A stretch of DNA of 64,000 nucleotides from Hyphomicrobiales bacterium (GCA_028290285.1 JAQGKD010000096.1:62001-126000), one strand, 5' to 3'. Numbered from the stretch's first letter, positions 1 to 10,828 are shown. Made by a program: numbers and translations. The notes: a model not told the origin generated them from the sequence alone.

Positions 1-1442
1 TCGCCCGCGCGCAGCCTGAAATCGAGCGAAACGCGCCCGCGCCGCTGTTCCAGAACTGTGTCGAGGCAGGCCGTATAGCGATCGCGATCGAAGGGATGCA
101 GGATGTCGAGCCACGCGGAGGCCGGACCCTCCAGCACGCCGCGCTTGATGCCGAGTTGCTGCTCCGCCTCGGGGCTCACGTAAATGCGATCCGACAGCAC
201 ATCCCAGTCGAAGATGATGTCGCCCGCGCCCGTCAGCGCCAGCGCGCGGCGCTCTGAATCGGAGACGAGGCCGGACGCGAGTCCACCTCCCGCGAAGGCG
301 TTCTGCATCACGGTGAAGCCGATCAGCATGACGATCAGGACGAGCCCCCCGATCAGGGCCGGCGAGACGAGATCGTTGGTCAGCGTGCCTGTGACCGTGA
401 ACCCGGCCGCCGCGACCCATACGAGCAGCAGGAACCACGTCGGGATCAGCATCACTGCTCGGTCGTAACCGTGCGTCGAGAGGTAGAGCACAAGGATGAA
501 GCCGACAGCCGCGATGGTCGCGACCGAAATGCGCGCCACACCTGCGGCAACAGGCGCGTCATAGACCGCGAGACCGATCAGCGCGCCGAGGAACAGCAGC
601 CATACGATGGCGACATGCGAGGCGCGCACATGCCACCGGCTGAGATTGAGATAGGCGAAGAGGAACACGAGCAGGGTCGCGGCGAGGATGGTTTCGGCGC
701 CCGCGCGCCATATTCGGTCGGCATCGCCGCCAATGTCGAACAGCTTGTTCCAGAACCCGAAGTCGATGCAGACATAGGCGAGCACCGCCCAGGCGAGCGC
801 TGCGGCGGCCGGGAAGATGACCGCGCCCTTGACCACGAATACGATGGTCAGGAACAGGGCGAGCAGGCCGGAAATGCCGATGATCAAGCCCTTGTAGAGC
901 GTGAGGCTGGTGACCTTGTCCTTGTAGGCGTCGGGCTCCCAGAGATAGAGCTGCGGCAGGTTGGGCGTGCGCAACTCGGCGACATAGGTGATGGTCGTGC
1001 CGGGATCGAGCGTCAGGCGGAAGACGTCCGCATCCGTGCTGTCCTCGCGCTCCGGCGGAAACCCCTGGCTCGCGGTGATGGCTGATACGCGCGACGCGCC
1101 CAGGTCGGGCCAGATGACGCCGGAGCCGACCAGCCGGAAATGCGGGGCCACGATCAGGCGCTCGATCTGCTCGTCCGTATCGTTGGTGAGCGCGAACACG
1201 ATCCACGCGGGCTGCGTGCCGGTCTCGCGCGCGCTCACTTCGATTCGGCGCACGATGCCGTCCGAGCCCGGAGCGGTGGAAACCTGCAGGCGGTCGCCTT
1301 GCGAGGAATAGCGTTCGACGGCCTGCGTCAGGTCGATCGCGCGTGCATCCAGCGGCACGCGCACGGATTCGATCGCCATCGCGGGCTCAAGGCCCGACAG
1401 GATGAAGCTTGCGAGGAGGAGGAAAGATAAAAGCCGACGCAC
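1..1442 (-). CDS. Membrane sensor with N-terminal exported domain, about 7 TM segments and PAS domain (partial)
   Basis: This gene runs off the left edge; 480 codons are visible from a GTG start at 1442, with an in-frame TAG just upstream and AGGG before it. A signal peptide (MRRLLSFLLLASFILSG) is followed by an extracytoplasmic beta-rich domain to about residue 160. Roughly seven hydrophobic segments follow (about 165-365). Near residue 385 a PAS_3-like domain begins (DIIFDWD, later WLDILHPFDRDRY), and the window ends inside it. The layout is that of 7TMR-DISM-like sensors. The output domain (GGDEF, EAL or histidine kinase) lies outside the window, so the signalling class is unknown. Sensor role is inferred from architecture only. 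Confidence 0.75.
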   Translation of the reverse strand, partial: MRRLLSFLLLASFILSGLEPAMAIESVRVPLDARAIDLTQAVERYSSQGDRLQVSTAPGSDGIVRRIEVSARETGTQPAWIVFALTNDTDEQIERLIVAPHFRLVGSGVIWPDLGASRVSAITASQGFPPEREDSTDADVFRLTLDPGTTITYVAELRTPNLPQLYLWEPDAYKDKVTSLTLYKGLIIGISGLLALFLTIVFVVKGAVIFPAAAALAWAVLAYVCIDFGFWNKLFDIGGDADRIWRAGAETILAATLLVFLFAYLNLSRWHVRASHVAIVWLLFLGALIGLAVYDAPVAAGVARISVATIAAVGFILVLYLSTHGYDRAVMLIPTWFLLLVWVAAAGFTVTGTLTNDLVSPALIGGLVLIVMLIGFTVMQNAFAGGGLASGLVSDSERRALALTGAGDIIFDWDVLSDRIYVSPEAEQQLGIKRGVLEGPASAWLDILHPFDRDRYTACLDTVLEQRRGRVSLDFRLRAG

Positions 1443-1587
1443 GATACCCTATTCAAAATCGAGCGGTGGTCCGCCCATGCCAAATCGGATCAATCGAAGA
1501 GAACCCGTGGACTGTGACCGTGTCGGAAGTTTGATTGGTAGAGCTTGCCCGGCGAGAGGGCAAGTCGCCCTCCACAGGCTTTGCACG

Positions 1588-2199
1588 TCAACGCTGTGGA
1601 AGCCGGGTTCGCAGCGGCACGGGATCGGAGTCCAGTCTGGCGAACAGCAGATGGTCCTGCCAGGTTCCGTTAATTCGCAGATACGAGCGCGCTATCCCTT
1701 CGCGCTGGAATCCGTTGCGCTCCAGCAGCCCGATGGACGGCGCGTTATGAGGTAGGCAGGCGGCTTCGATGCGGTGAAACCGCAGGTTCGCGAAAGCATA
1801 GGTCGCCGCTGAACGCACCGCGCGCGACATGTAGCCCTGGCCGGCGAATGGCGCGCCCATCCAATAGCCCAGCGTGACCGTCTGCGCGACGCCGCGGCGG
1901 ACCTGCCCGAGCGTGAGTCCGCCAACGAGAACGCCGTCCGCCTCGCGAAAGATCAGGAAGGGATAGGCCTCGTCGCGATCGATCTCGTCGCCATGGCGGC
2001 GCAGGCGGCGGCGAAATGCACTCTTGGTGAGGTCGTCGGCGGGCCAGGTCGGCTCCCACGGCGCCAGAAACGCCCGGCTGCGCTCGCGCAGGCTGACCCA
2101 TTGCGCGAAGTCGCGCGGCTCCAGCGGCCGAAGGTAGACGCCCTCACCGCGTATGGCATGGAGGGGCTCAGCCGGCCCTCCGAGACGAAACAGCGCCAT
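1588..2199 (-). CDS. rimJ: GNAT N-acetyltransferase, RimJ/RimL-like
   Basis: The 203-aa protein has the layout of the RimJ/RimL group, which transfers acetyl from acetyl-CoA to ribosomal protein N-termini. The start of the fold is seen in YLRPLEPRDF (about residues 22-31). The acetyl-CoA loop appears as GAPFAGQGYMSRAV (about 115-128), matching the Q/RxxGxG/A pattern. The C-terminal part has RIEAACLPHNAPSIGLLERNGF, typical of the family, with the Asn that packs near the cofactor. It starts 12 bases after the M16 protease stop, so it probably closes the same transcript. The family is clear; the actual protein substrate cannot be told from sequence, hence the symbol is tentative. Confidence 0.85.
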   Translation of the reverse strand: MALFRLGGPAEPLHAIRGEGVYLRPLEPRDFAQWVSLRERSRAFLAPWEPTWPADDLTKSAFRRRLRRHGDEIDRDEAYPFLIFREADGVLVGGLTLGQVRRGVAQTVTLGYWMGAPFAGQGYMSRAVRSAATYAFANLRFHRIEAACLPHNAPSIGLLERNGFQREGIARSYLRINGTWQDHLLFARLDSDPVPLRTRLPQR

Positions 2200-2211
2200 G
2201 ACTCCCGGAGC

Positions 2212-3468
2212 CTATGCGAGACGCTCGGCGATTCGCGCCTGCGTCATGACCTTCGATACATCGCCGACGGCCGAAACGGTCGGCGCGGTGGAAAGGGCTC
2301 GCAGACCCGCCCGCCGCACCTGCTCGAGCGTCAGCGAGTCGATCCTGCCGATGATTTCGTCGCGGGGCAAGACGCGACCGTAGGCCATGTGCTGCCGGGC
2401 GATCTGTTCGGCCCGTGCGCTGGAGGATTCAAGCGCGGTCAGCAGCGAGACTTTCATCTGCGCCTTGGCCCGCTCCATCTCCGCTGTGTCCAGCTTCACG
2501 GACGCCTCCGCCAGGCAATCGAGGGCGACGGGCATCAGGTCGCGCACATCGCCGGGCGCGGTCGCGGCGTAGAAGCCGAACACGCCAGTGTCAGTATAGG
2601 GCCAGTGGAACGAGTAGATCGAATAGGCGAGGCCGCGCTCCTCGCGCACCGTCTGGAACAGGCGCGAAGACATGCCCCCGCCCACCGCGTTGCAGAAGAC
2701 ATGCAGCGCATATTCCTCTTCGTCGTGGAACGAGCGGCCTTCGAAGCCCACGACGATATGCGTCTGTTCGAGCTTGCGCTTCAGCTTGACCTCGCCGCCG
2801 CGATAGATCGCCGGGATCGCCTCCGTCACCTGCATTGGCGCCAGCGCACCGAATCGCTCGCCCGCCTCGTCGACGATTCGCGCATGTTCGACCGCGCCCG
2901 CCGCCGCGATGACGGAGATCGGGGCGGCGTAATGGCGGCCGAGATAGGTTTCAATCGAATCGCGGTTGAAACCCGACACGCGCTCGGGCGTGCCCAGGAT
3001 CGAGCGCCCGATCGGCTGTCCCGGATAGGCGGCTGCGTTGAACAGGTCGAACACGAGATCGTCGGGCGTGTCCTCGACCGCGCCGATCTCCTGCAGGATC
3101 ACGCTTTTCTCGCGCTCCAGTTCCTGCGGATCGAACACGCTGTCGGTGAGGATGTCGGCGAGAATGTCGAGCGCCAGCCCCGTGTCGGACGCGAGCACGC
3201 GGGCGTAATAGGCGGTGGTCTCCGTGCTCGTCGCGGCGTTCAGGTCGCCGCCAGCCGTTTCGATCTCCTCGGCGATGGCCCGCGCCGAGCGTCGCTTCGT
3301 GCCCTTGAAGGCCATGTGTTCGAGGAGATGCGAGAGCCCGTGCTCACTCTCGGTCTCGTGCCGCGAGCCCGCGCCGATCCACACCCCGAGCGAAGCGGTT
3401 TCGAGATCGCGCATGGCGTCGGTGATGATGCGCAGCCCGGACGGCAGCGTTGTGATTTCGATGGTCAT
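2212..3468 (-). CDS. M16 family zinc metallopeptidase (processing-peptidase-like)
   Basis: This 418-aa protein is an M16B peptidase related to the mitochondrial processing peptidase beta subunit. The inverted zinc motif HLLEH is at residues 47-51, followed by MAFKGT. The further Glu ligand probably lies in REKSVILQEI, about 70 residues on. The second half has the inactive homologous domain with the glycine-rich stretch GGGMSSRLFQTVREERGLAYS. An upstream in-frame ATG at 3513 would overlap thrC by 20 bases; I chose ATG 3468 (MTIEITTLPSGLR) because it matches the normal family N-terminus. It lies directly behind thrC and ahead of rimJ on the same strand, an arrangement I recall from other alphaproteobacteria. 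No signal peptide is seen, so it is probably cytoplasmic. Confidence 0.9.
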   Translation of the reverse strand: MTIEITTLPSGLRIITDAMRDLETASLGVWIGAGSRHETESEHGLSHLLEHMAFKGTKRRSARAIAEEIETAGGDLNAATSTETTAYYARVLASDTGLALDILADILTDSVFDPQELEREKSVILQEIGAVEDTPDDLVFDLFNAAAYPGQPIGRSILGTPERVSGFNRDSIETYLGRHYAAPISVIAAAGAVEHARIVDEAGERFGALAPMQVTEAIPAIYRGGEVKLKRKLEQTHIVVGFEGRSFHDEEEYALHVFCNAVGGGMSSRLFQTVREERGLAYSIYSFHWPYTDTGVFGFYAATAPGDVRDLMPVALDCLAEASVKLDTAEMERAKAQMKVSLLTALESSSARAEQIARQHMAYGRVLPRDEIIGRIDSLTLEQVRRAGLRALSTAPTVSAVGDVSKVMTQARIAERLA

Positions 3469-3493
3469 GCCGGCTTCACCTTCCGCGAGCGTG

Positions 3494-4897
3494 TCAACGC
3501 GCGGCTCGCGCATGGGTGCGGATGAACGCCTCTATGGCCGCCTGGTCGTTGGGTATCACGGTGAAATGTTCGGGCTTGTCCATGAGGCCTGCGAGATGCG
3601 GGGGCAGGACCACTTTCACCCCCGTCGCCTTTTCGACGGCTGCGCCGAATTTTGCCGGATGCGCGGTCGCCAGCGCCACCATGGGCGTGGAAGGATCGTG
3701 CGTAAGCGCCTTGCGCGCAGCGTGAACGGCCACGGCGGTATGCGGATCGATCAGCATCCCGCACTCCTTGTAGACGCGCGCCATCTCCTTCGCCGTGCCG
3801 GTCTCGCCGGTACGATAGGCGTCGAACTCGGCACGGATTTTCGACAGCGCCGCATGGGGGACTTCGAAGCGGCCGGACTGGCTGAGGCTCGACATCAGCC
3901 CACGCACCGCACTCGCATCGTGCCCGCAGGCGTCGAACAGCAGGCGCTCGAAATTCGAGGAGACCTGGATGTCCATCGACGGAGACTGCGTTGCGTGCAC
4001 GCCACGCACTTCGTAGACGCCCTCATCCAGCGTGCGCGCGAGAATGTCGTTCTCGTTCGTCGCGATCACGAGCCGCTCGATGGGCAGCCCCATGCGCTTG
4101 GCGATGAAGCCCGCGAGAATGTCGCCGAAATTGCCGGTCGGGACCGTGTACGAGATCTTCCGGTGCGGCGCGCCGAGTGCGACGGCGCTGGTGAAATAAT
4201 AAACGACCTGCGCAACGACACGCGCCCAGTTGATCGAATTCACCCCCGAAAGGCCGATGGAATCGCGGAAGGCGTGGTGATTGAACAGGCCCTTCAGGAT
4301 CGATTGGCAATCGTCGAACGTGCCTTCGAGCGCAATCGTATGCACGTTCTCGTCGGCGATGGTCGTCATCTGCCTGCGCTGCACGTCGGAGACGCGGCCA
4401 TGCGGATACATGATGAAAACGTCGACCTGTTCGAGGCCGCGGAATGCGTCGATGGCGGCGGCGCCCGTGTCGCCTGAGGTCGCACCCACGATGGTCGCGC
4501 GCTGGCCCCGCGCCTTCAGCACATGGTCCATCATGCGCGCCAGCAACTGCATCGCCACGTCCTTGAACGCAAGCGTCGGACCGTGGAAGAGTTCGAGCAC
4601 GAACAGGTTGTCGCCGATCTGCGTCAGCGGCGTCACCGCGCAATGGCGGAACGTGCCATAGGCGTCATGCACCATCTTGGTGAAATGATGCGGGTCGATC
4701 TCCGCCCCAAGGAAGGGCGAGATCACAGATTCCGCGACTTCGGCATAGGACACGCCTGCAAAGCCCGCGATCTCGGCTTCGGACAGTTGCGGGAAGGTTT
4801 GCGGGACATAGAGCCCACCGTCCCGCGCCAGCCCCGCGAGCAGGGCCTCGGTGAAGGAGAGGACGGGGGCTTCGCCACGAGTTGAAATGTAGTTCAC
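3494..4897 (-). CDS. thrC: Threonine synthase
   Basis: This 467-aa PLP enzyme converts O-phospho-L-homoserine to threonine, the last step of threonine synthesis in the cytoplasm. The PLP lysine is K112 in GPTLAFKDVA, and the threonine synthase N-terminal domain is visible from MNYISTRGEAP through DGGLYVP. The motif VGATSGDTGAAAI binds phosphate, and PTGNFGDILAGFIAKRMGLP matches the catalytic domain. Its length is normal for the long (type 2, yeast/E. coli-like) group. The coding region overlaps the longest reading of the M16 gene, and the real protease start lies 25 bases after the stop, so the two are probably co-transcribed. No threonine attenuator is evident in the 91 bases upstream. Confidence 0.97.
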   Translation of the reverse strand: MNYISTRGEAPVLSFTEALLAGLARDGGLYVPQTFPQLSEAEIAGFAGVSYAEVAESVISPFLGAEIDPHHFTKMVHDAYGTFRHCAVTPLTQIGDNLFVLELFHGPTLAFKDVAMQLLARMMDHVLKARGQRATIVGATSGDTGAAAIDAFRGLEQVDVFIMYPHGRVSDVQRRQMTTIADENVHTIALEGTFDDCQSILKGLFNHHAFRDSIGLSGVNSINWARVVAQVVYYFTSAVALGAPHRKISYTVPTGNFGDILAGFIAKRMGLPIERLVIATNENDILARTLDEGVYEVRGVHATQSPSMDIQVSSNFERLLFDACGHDASAVRGLMSSLSQSGRFEVPHAALSKIRAEFDAYRTGETGTAKEMARVYKECGMLIDPHTAVAVHAARKALTHDPSTPMVALATAHPAKFGAAVEKATGVKVVLPPHLAGLMDKPEHFTVIPNDQAAIEAFIRTHARAAR

Positions 4898-4988
4898 GTC
4901 GGGTCCCTGTACTTGGCTCGGCGGAGAGATGTCGGGTCGCCCCGTTAAATGCCATCTAGCACAAAAACACGCGGGGAGCAGTGTTTGC

Positions 4989-5753
4989 TCAGGGCCTGCG
5001 CGTCCGCCTGATGACGACGAGGCCGAAGATCACCACGAGCGTGGCCGCAAGCCCGAACCAGGTCAGAGCGTAGGAGAGGTGATCGTTCGGGATGGTGACG
5101 ACGGTGACGCCCCCACGCGGCAGGCCGCCGGGCAGGAGCGTCGCATCTGCGTCGATGGAGAAGGGGGCACTCCGCTCGAGGCCGAAATGCGCTGCTATCG
5201 CAAGGGGGTCGCGCGTAAACCACTGGTTTTTCGCAGGCGTGTCGGCGGGCGTGAAGGTGTTGCGTGGCTCGGGCGCGCGCATCAGGCCCGTGACGGTGAC
5301 CTCGCCCTCGATCTGTCCGGCGGCGCGCATGGCGGGGTCGCGCGACTCCTCGGGCACGAAGCCGCGCCCGATCAGCACATGCGATCCATCGTCGAGCTGC
5401 AACGGCGTCATCACGAGATAGCCGGGCTTCGAGAGACCGTCGCCGGGGCCGGACGCGCGGAAGACGAGCGCCTCCTTGTCATGCTCGAACCGGCCGCTGA
5501 CGCTCACGTGCCGATATTCGTAGTCGTCGGGGCGCAACGAGGCCCATGCGCTCTGGGGCGGAATCGCCACGGCTGGCCCGTGTGCGCGCGCATCGATCTT
5601 GGCGATCAGGTCTTCTTTCCACGCGAGTCGGTGCAATTGCCAGACGCCGAGGGAGACCAGCAGGGCGAAGACGGCGAGCGCCAGCAGGCTGGGGACGAGG
5701 AGCCCGCGCGCGCCCGATTCGGACCGGCTCTGGTTCGGTGCCGTCTCGCTCAA
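4989..5753 (-). CDS. surf1: SURF1 family cytochrome oxidase assembly protein
   Basis: This 254-aa inner-membrane protein is of the Surf1/Shy1 family, which assists haem a delivery to cytochrome oxidase subunit I. One TM helix is near the N-terminus (LLVPSLLALAVFALLVSLGVWQLHRLAWKE is split here as LLVPSLLALAVFALLVSLGV plus WQLHRLAWK) and one near the C-terminus, with the periplasmic beta domain between. Family motifs GVWQLHRLAWK and TPLQLDDGSHVLIGRGFVP are seen. The only credible start is a TTG at 5753 that overlaps the TGA of the DUF983 gene (TTGA); the frame upstream runs into DUF983 out of frame. This suggests translational coupling. The position just downstream of the oxidase operon agrees with its role. 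Confidence 0.9.
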   Translation of the reverse strand: MSETAPNQSRSESGARGLLVPSLLALAVFALLVSLGVWQLHRLAWKEDLIAKIDARAHGPAVAIPPQSAWASLRPDDYEYRHVSVSGRFEHDKEALVFRASGPGDGLSKPGYLVMTPLQLDDGSHVLIGRGFVPEESRDPAMRAAGQIEGEVTVTGLMRAPEPRNTFTPADTPAKNQWFTRDPLAIAAHFGLERSAPFSIDADATLLPGGLPRGGVTVVTIPNDHLSYALTWFGLAATLVVIFGLVVIRRTRRP

Positions 5754-6127
5754 CTCTGGAGCCGTCCCTGTTCGGCCTTGTTGCGGTATTGCAGCGCCAC
5801 CAGAAGGCCCTTCAACGGCCGCAGCATGCCGACGCAGACGATCAGCACCATGGGCAGGAAGATCACGAGATGAACCCACATCGGCGGTTCGTAGACGATC
5901 TCGGTCCACATGGCCGCGCCGAGCACGATGAAGCCGGTGAACAGGGTCACGAAGACAGCCGGGCCGTCGCCAGCATCCGCGAAGGCGAGATCGAGGCCGC
6001 AGACCTCGCATTTCGGGGCAATATTGATGAACCCCGTGAACAGATGGCCCTGACCGCATCGGGGACAGAGGCCCGCGAAGCCGGTGTGATAGGGCGATTG
6101 CGGCGGATAGAGATCGTCATCGACCAT
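5750..6127 (-). CDS. DUF983 zinc-ribbon membrane protein
   Basis: This is a 125-aa protein of the DUF983 family, often found between ctaE and surf1 in alphaproteobacteria. A zinc ribbon is formed by CPRCGQGHLFTGF (about residues 21-33) and CEVCGLDL (about 40-47). Two hydrophobic helices follow (VFVTLFTGFIVLGAAMW and VHLVIFLPMVLIVCVGML). I chose ATG 6127 because AAGGA lies seven bases upstream and the CPRCG motif falls at the normal place. The function is not established; a link to oxidase biogenesis is inferred from neighbours. A terminator-like hairpin separates it from ctaE, so it may also have its own promoter. Confidence 0.85.
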   Translation of the reverse strand: MVDDDLYPPQSPYHTGFAGLCPRCGQGHLFTGFINIAPKCEVCGLDLAFADAGDGPAVFVTLFTGFIVLGAAMWTEIVYEPPMWVHLVIFLPMVLIVCVGMLRPLKGLLVALQYRNKAEQGRLQS

Positions 6128-6153
6128 GGTCGTATCCTTGGAGTGCCGCCCGA

Positions 6154-6186
6154 AAATGCAAAAGGGGCGGCACTGGGCCGCCCCTT
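6154..6186 (-). terminator. Intrinsic terminator after ctaE
   Basis: On the minus strand a perfect 10-bp stem AAGGGGCGGC/GCCGCCCCTT with a 5-base loop is followed by TT, then GCATTTT. It lies 18 bases past the ctaE stop and 26 bases before DUF983, so it probably ends or attenuates the oxidase transcript. Confidence 0.65.
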
Positions 6187-6203
6187 GAATTCGCGTCGAA
6201 GGC

Positions 6204-7073
6204 TCAGTGCCCGCCGGCGATCGTGCCGCCGCTGCCGCCCCATACGTAGATGGCGGCGAAGAGGAACAGCCAGACCACATCCACGAAGTGCCAGTACCAG
6301 GCGGCGAATTCGAAGCCGAGGTGCTGCTTGGAGGTGAAATGGCCAGCCATGACGCGCAGCAGGCAGACGAGCAGGAAGATCGTGCCGATCAGCACATGGA
6401 AGCCGTGGAAGCCGGTCGCCATGAAGAAGGTCGCGCCGTAGATCGAGCCTTTGAAACCGAAGGCCGCATGGCTGTATTCGTAAACCTGCACGAAGGAGAA
6501 CAGCGCGCCGAGCAGCACTGTGATCAGCAGGCCCTTCTTGACGCCGTCGCGGTCGCCGTGCAGCAGCGCATGATGCGCCCATGTCACGGTCGTGCCCGAC
6601 GTGAGCAGGATGAGGGTGTTGAGGAGCGGCAGGTGCCAGGGATCGAACACTTCCGTGCCCTTCGGGGGCCAGGTGCCGTTCAGGAACTCGGTGCGCGCGT
6701 ACTGGTGCGTGTCGGCCGGGAACAGGCTCACGTCGAAGAAGGCCCAGAACCATGCCACGAAGAACATCACTTCGGAGGCGATGAAGAGAATCATGCCATA
6801 GCGATGGCTGATCTGGACGACGCGCGTGTGGTAGCCGCCGTGCTCTGCTTCCTTGATTACATCTGTCCACCACGCCGCCATGACGTAGAGAACGCCGATG
6901 AAGCCGGCGCCGAAAACATAGGGGCCCATCTTCAGGCCGAAGGGCGACATGCCCTTCATGAACATGATGGCGCCGACGGCGGTGACGAAGGCTGCGATCG
7001 AGCCGGCCAAGGGCCACGGGCTCGGGTCGACGAGGTGATAGTCGTGGTTCGGTTTCATATGGGCGTCGGCCAT
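6204..7073 (-). CDS. ctaE: Cytochrome c oxidase subunit III
   Basis: This 289-aa protein is subunit III of the aa3-type oxidase, a seven-helix inner-membrane protein that stabilises the catalytic core. It begins with [20 protein letters not shown], a typical start for alphaproteobacterial CoxC. Family signatures include [15 protein letters not shown] (about residues 98-112) and the helix [20 protein letters not shown], with [11 protein letters not shown] before the last helices. Length and helix pattern are normal. It is the last gene of the oxidase operon, 137 bases after ctaG, and is followed by a terminator-like hairpin. No feature looks odd. Confidence 0.97.
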   Translation of the reverse strand: MADAHMKPNHDYHLVDPSPWPLAGSIAAFVTAVGAIMFMKGMSPFGLKMGPYVFGAGFIGVLYVMAAWWTDVIKEAEHGGYHTRVVQISHRYGMILFIASEVMFFVAWFWAFFDVSLFPADTHQYARTEFLNGTWPPKGTEVFDPWHLPLLNTLILLTSGTTVTWAHHALLHGDRDGVKKGLLITVLLGALFSFVQVYEYSHAAFGFKGSIYGATFFMATGFHGFHVLIGTIFLLVCLLRVMAGHFTSKQHLGFEFAAWYWHFVDVVWLFLFAAIYVWGGSGGTIAGGH

Positions 7074-7210
7074 GACAGCTTCCCTTGATTGCTTCTTGTC
7101 TCACGGCCTCGACGGCCACCTCATCATCGGCCCCCGGCGCGCCGGGATCGAAATTCTTCATCTGCCCTTTGCCCTGTTCAAGGCTGGGGGTCAAGGCAGC
7201 AGACGTCACC

Positions 7211-7801
7211 TCAGAGCGCGGGCTTTCCGCGTGCCGAGGCGACCGGCGTCTTCGATGCGAAGAACGTATAGGACAGCGTCACGCTTTCCGTGTTCTTCAT
7301 GATGTCGTCGGTCTCGAGCGCCGGGTCGAGATAGAATACGACAGGCATTTCCATCGTCTCGCCGGGCTCCAGATGCTGCTCGCTGAAGCAGAAGCAGGAG
7401 ATCTTGTTGAAGAACAGGCCCGCCTGATCCGGCGCCACATTATAGGACGCCAGACCCGAGGTCGCCTTCTGCGAGCGGTTGTGCACCTTGAAGAAGACGG
7501 TCGCCGTCTCCCCCGTGCGCAGCTTGATGGAGGGAACGTCGGGCTCGAAGGTCCACGGCAGGTCGGATGACACATTGGAGTCGAAGCGCACGGTCATCAC
7601 GCGATTGCCGCGCGTATCGGAGGGGCGATCGACGATCTGGGGCGTGCCGCCGTAACCCGTGGCGCGGCAGAACAGGCTGTAGAGGGGAACTGCCGCATAG
7701 GCCATGCCGACCATGCCCACCACAACCGCGACGACGATCAACGCCACGCGTTTGTGGCGGTGCTGCATCGCGGAGGCTGCGTCGGGACGGTGCTCGGTCA
7801 T
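7211..7801 (-). CDS. ctaG: Cox11/CtaG copper chaperone for cytochrome oxidase CuB
   Basis: This 196-aa protein is Cox11, which delivers copper to the CuB centre of subunit I. It has a short cytoplasmic N-terminus with a run of basic residues (MQHRHKRVAL), one TM helix (IVVAVVVGMVGMAYAAVPLY) and a periplasmic Ig-like domain. The copper-binding CFCF sits in KISCFCFSEQHLEPGE, and a further Cys lies just after the helix in LFCRATGYGGTPQ. Length is normal. It starts one base after the coxF stop (TGA-G-ATG), so the two are co-translated. The symbol ctaG is used here in the Rhizobium sense, not for the unrelated Bacillus CtaG. Confidence 0.96.
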   Translation of the reverse strand: MTEHRPDAASAMQHRHKRVALIVVAVVVGMVGMAYAAVPLYSLFCRATGYGGTPQIVDRPSDTRGNRVMTVRFDSNVSSDLPWTFEPDVPSIKLRTGETATVFFKVHNRSQKATSGLASYNVAPDQAGLFFNKISCFCFSEQHLEPGETMEMPVVFYLDPALETDDIMKNTESVTLSYTFFASKTPVASARGKPAL

Positions 7802-7802
7802 C

Positions 7803-7979
7803 TCAATCGGGCCTCTGCAACACGCCGGGGCCGAGCTTTACGATCGTGATCGCGTAGAAGAGGACCACGAGAAAACCGACGGCGAGGCCGATCGCGATAT
7901 TGCGCGCGCGGCGGCTCTTCAGCTGCTCCGGTGTCAACTGGACGCCCCTGTCGGGACGGGTTGGTTCGGTCATCGCCAT
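7803..7979 (-). CDS. coxF: CoxF-like small membrane protein of the oxidase operon
   Basis: This 58-codon reading frame fills the gap between ctaB and ctaG exactly. It starts at ATG 7979 (MAMTEPTRPDRGVQL) or at the second ATG 7973. One TM helix is predicted (about residues 28-48, IAIGLAVGFLVVLFYAITIV) after a basic stretch KSRRARN, so the N-terminus is cytoplasmic. Stop and start with its neighbours are within 1-6 bases, which supports a real gene. A small single-helix protein in this place is commonly named CoxF in alphaproteobacteria. The biochemical role is not established; a part in oxidase assembly is inferred from position. Confidence 0.72.
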   Translation of the reverse strand: MAMTEPTRPDRGVQLTPEQLKSRRARNIAIGLAVGFLVVLFYAITIVKLGPGVLQRPD

Positions 7980-7985
7980 AGCCTC

Positions 7986-8930
7986 TTATCCAAAATGCCG
8001 GATCGCGGAATGGATCCCGTTCTCGACGACGATCACGGCGAAGAGCAGGAAGAGGTAGAGGATCGAATAGGCAAACATCTGCATGGCCGTGCGGTCCGCG
8101 CCCGGACCCACGCGCCGGCGATAGACCAGTATGGCGAAGGCCAGCATGCCGAGGCCGGAAACCGCCGCGACGACGCCGTAGACCGGCGAGGCAAAGCCCA
8201 GGAAATAAGGCACGACGCCCAGCGGCACGAGCAGGATCGTGTAGAGCACGATCTCCAGTCGCGTGTGGTCGGGGCCCTTCACGTTCGGCATCATCGGGAT
8301 GCCGGCGCGCGCATAGTCGGCCGATTTCACCAGCGCCAGCGCCCAGAAGTGGGGCGGCGTCCAGATGAAGATGATTGCGAACAGCACGAGGCTCGACAGG
8401 CTGACGGAGTTGGTCGCGGCAGCATAGGCAACAACCGGAGGAAGGGCGCCTGCGGCGCCGCCGATGACGATGTTCTGCGGCGTCGAGCGTTTCAGCCACA
8501 TCGTATAAACGACAGCGTAGAAGAAGATCGTGAAGGCCAGCAGGCCGGCGGCCAGGAAATTGGCCACGAGCGCGAGCGTCAGCACGGAGAAGACAGCAAG
8601 CGTCAGCCCGAAGCCCAGCGCCTCCTTGGGGCGGATGCGTCCCGAGGGCACAGGCCGCGTCTTCGTCCGGCTCATGAGCAGGTCGATGTCGGCGTCGTAC
8701 CACATGTTCAGCGCCCCGGAGGCGCCAGCACCGACAGCGATGGCCAGCAGCGATACGAAGGCGATGAGCGGGTGCATCGTGCCCGGCGCGACCAGCAGGC
8801 CAGCCAGCGCGGTGAACACCACGAGCGACATGACGCGCGGCTTCAGCAGCGCAAGGTAGTCGCTCGGATCTGCCACGGAGATCCGGACGGAAGCCTCGGG
8901 AAGAAGTTCGTGTTGGCTGACGAAACTCAT
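7986..8930 (-). CDS. ctaB: Protoheme IX farnesyltransferase (haem O synthase)
   Basis: This 314-aa polytopic enzyme of the UbiA superfamily adds a farnesyl group to haem b, giving haem O, the precursor of haem A for the oxidase. The prenyl-diphosphate Mg site is [15 protein letters not shown] with the NxxxDxxxD pattern (about residues 74-88), followed by TRPVPSG. The second Asp-rich region lies in [18 protein letters not shown]. About nine hydrophobic helices are seen. I chose ATG 8930 ([12 protein letters not shown]), since the longer frame adds about 88 residues of low-complexity sequence over an untranslated gap. It lies between ctaD and coxF, in the normal operon order. Confidence 0.96.
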   Translation of the reverse strand: MSFVSQHELLPEASVRISVADPSDYLALLKPRVMSLVVFTALAGLLVAPGTMHPLIAFVSLLAIAVGAGASGALNMWYDADIDLLMSRTKTRPVPSGRIRPKEALGFGLTLAVFSVLTLALVANFLAAGLLAFTIFFYAVVYTMWLKRSTPQNIVIGGAAGALPPVVAYAAATNSVSLSSLVLFAIIFIWTPPHFWALALVKSADYARAGIPMMPNVKGPDHTRLEIVLYTILLVPLGVVPYFLGFASPVYGVVAAVSGLGMLAFAILVYRRRVGPGADRTAMQMFAYSILYLFLLFAVIVVENGIHSAIRHFG

Positions 8931-9085
8931 CGACCACCCTGCCGTATGCCGGCTTTCAATCGTGACTGCGATCTCGCAGCGCACTGTCTGACGTGATCCG
9001 CCTGGGGCGGATGCGGTCTGGCCCGCCTTGGCGGAGCCCTCGTTGGAACAGTGCGGCCACACGGCCGGGCTGCTCGAAGGAAGGC

Positions 9086-9114
9086 TCCGGCGGCAGCTGA
9101 GCGCTGCCGCCGGA
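9086..9114. terminator. GC-rich hairpin after ctaD
   Basis: A perfect 11-bp inverted repeat TCCGGCGGCAG/CTGCCGCCGGA with a 7-base loop begins eight bases beyond the ctaD stop. There is no T-run on the minus strand, so it is more likely an mRNA-stabilising or attenuating hairpin between ctaD and ctaB than a full terminator. The 191-base ctaD-ctaB gap holds nothing else that I recognise. Confidence 0.5.
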
Positions 9115-9121
9115 AAGTCGT

Positions 9122-10828
<1,707 letters not shown>

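Noticed and set aside
1500..1580. TGGTAGAGC, a tRNA D-arm-like string, with a nearby TTGCCC/GGGCAA hairpin
   Set aside because: No acceptor stem, anticodon arm or TTCGA arm can be folded around it.
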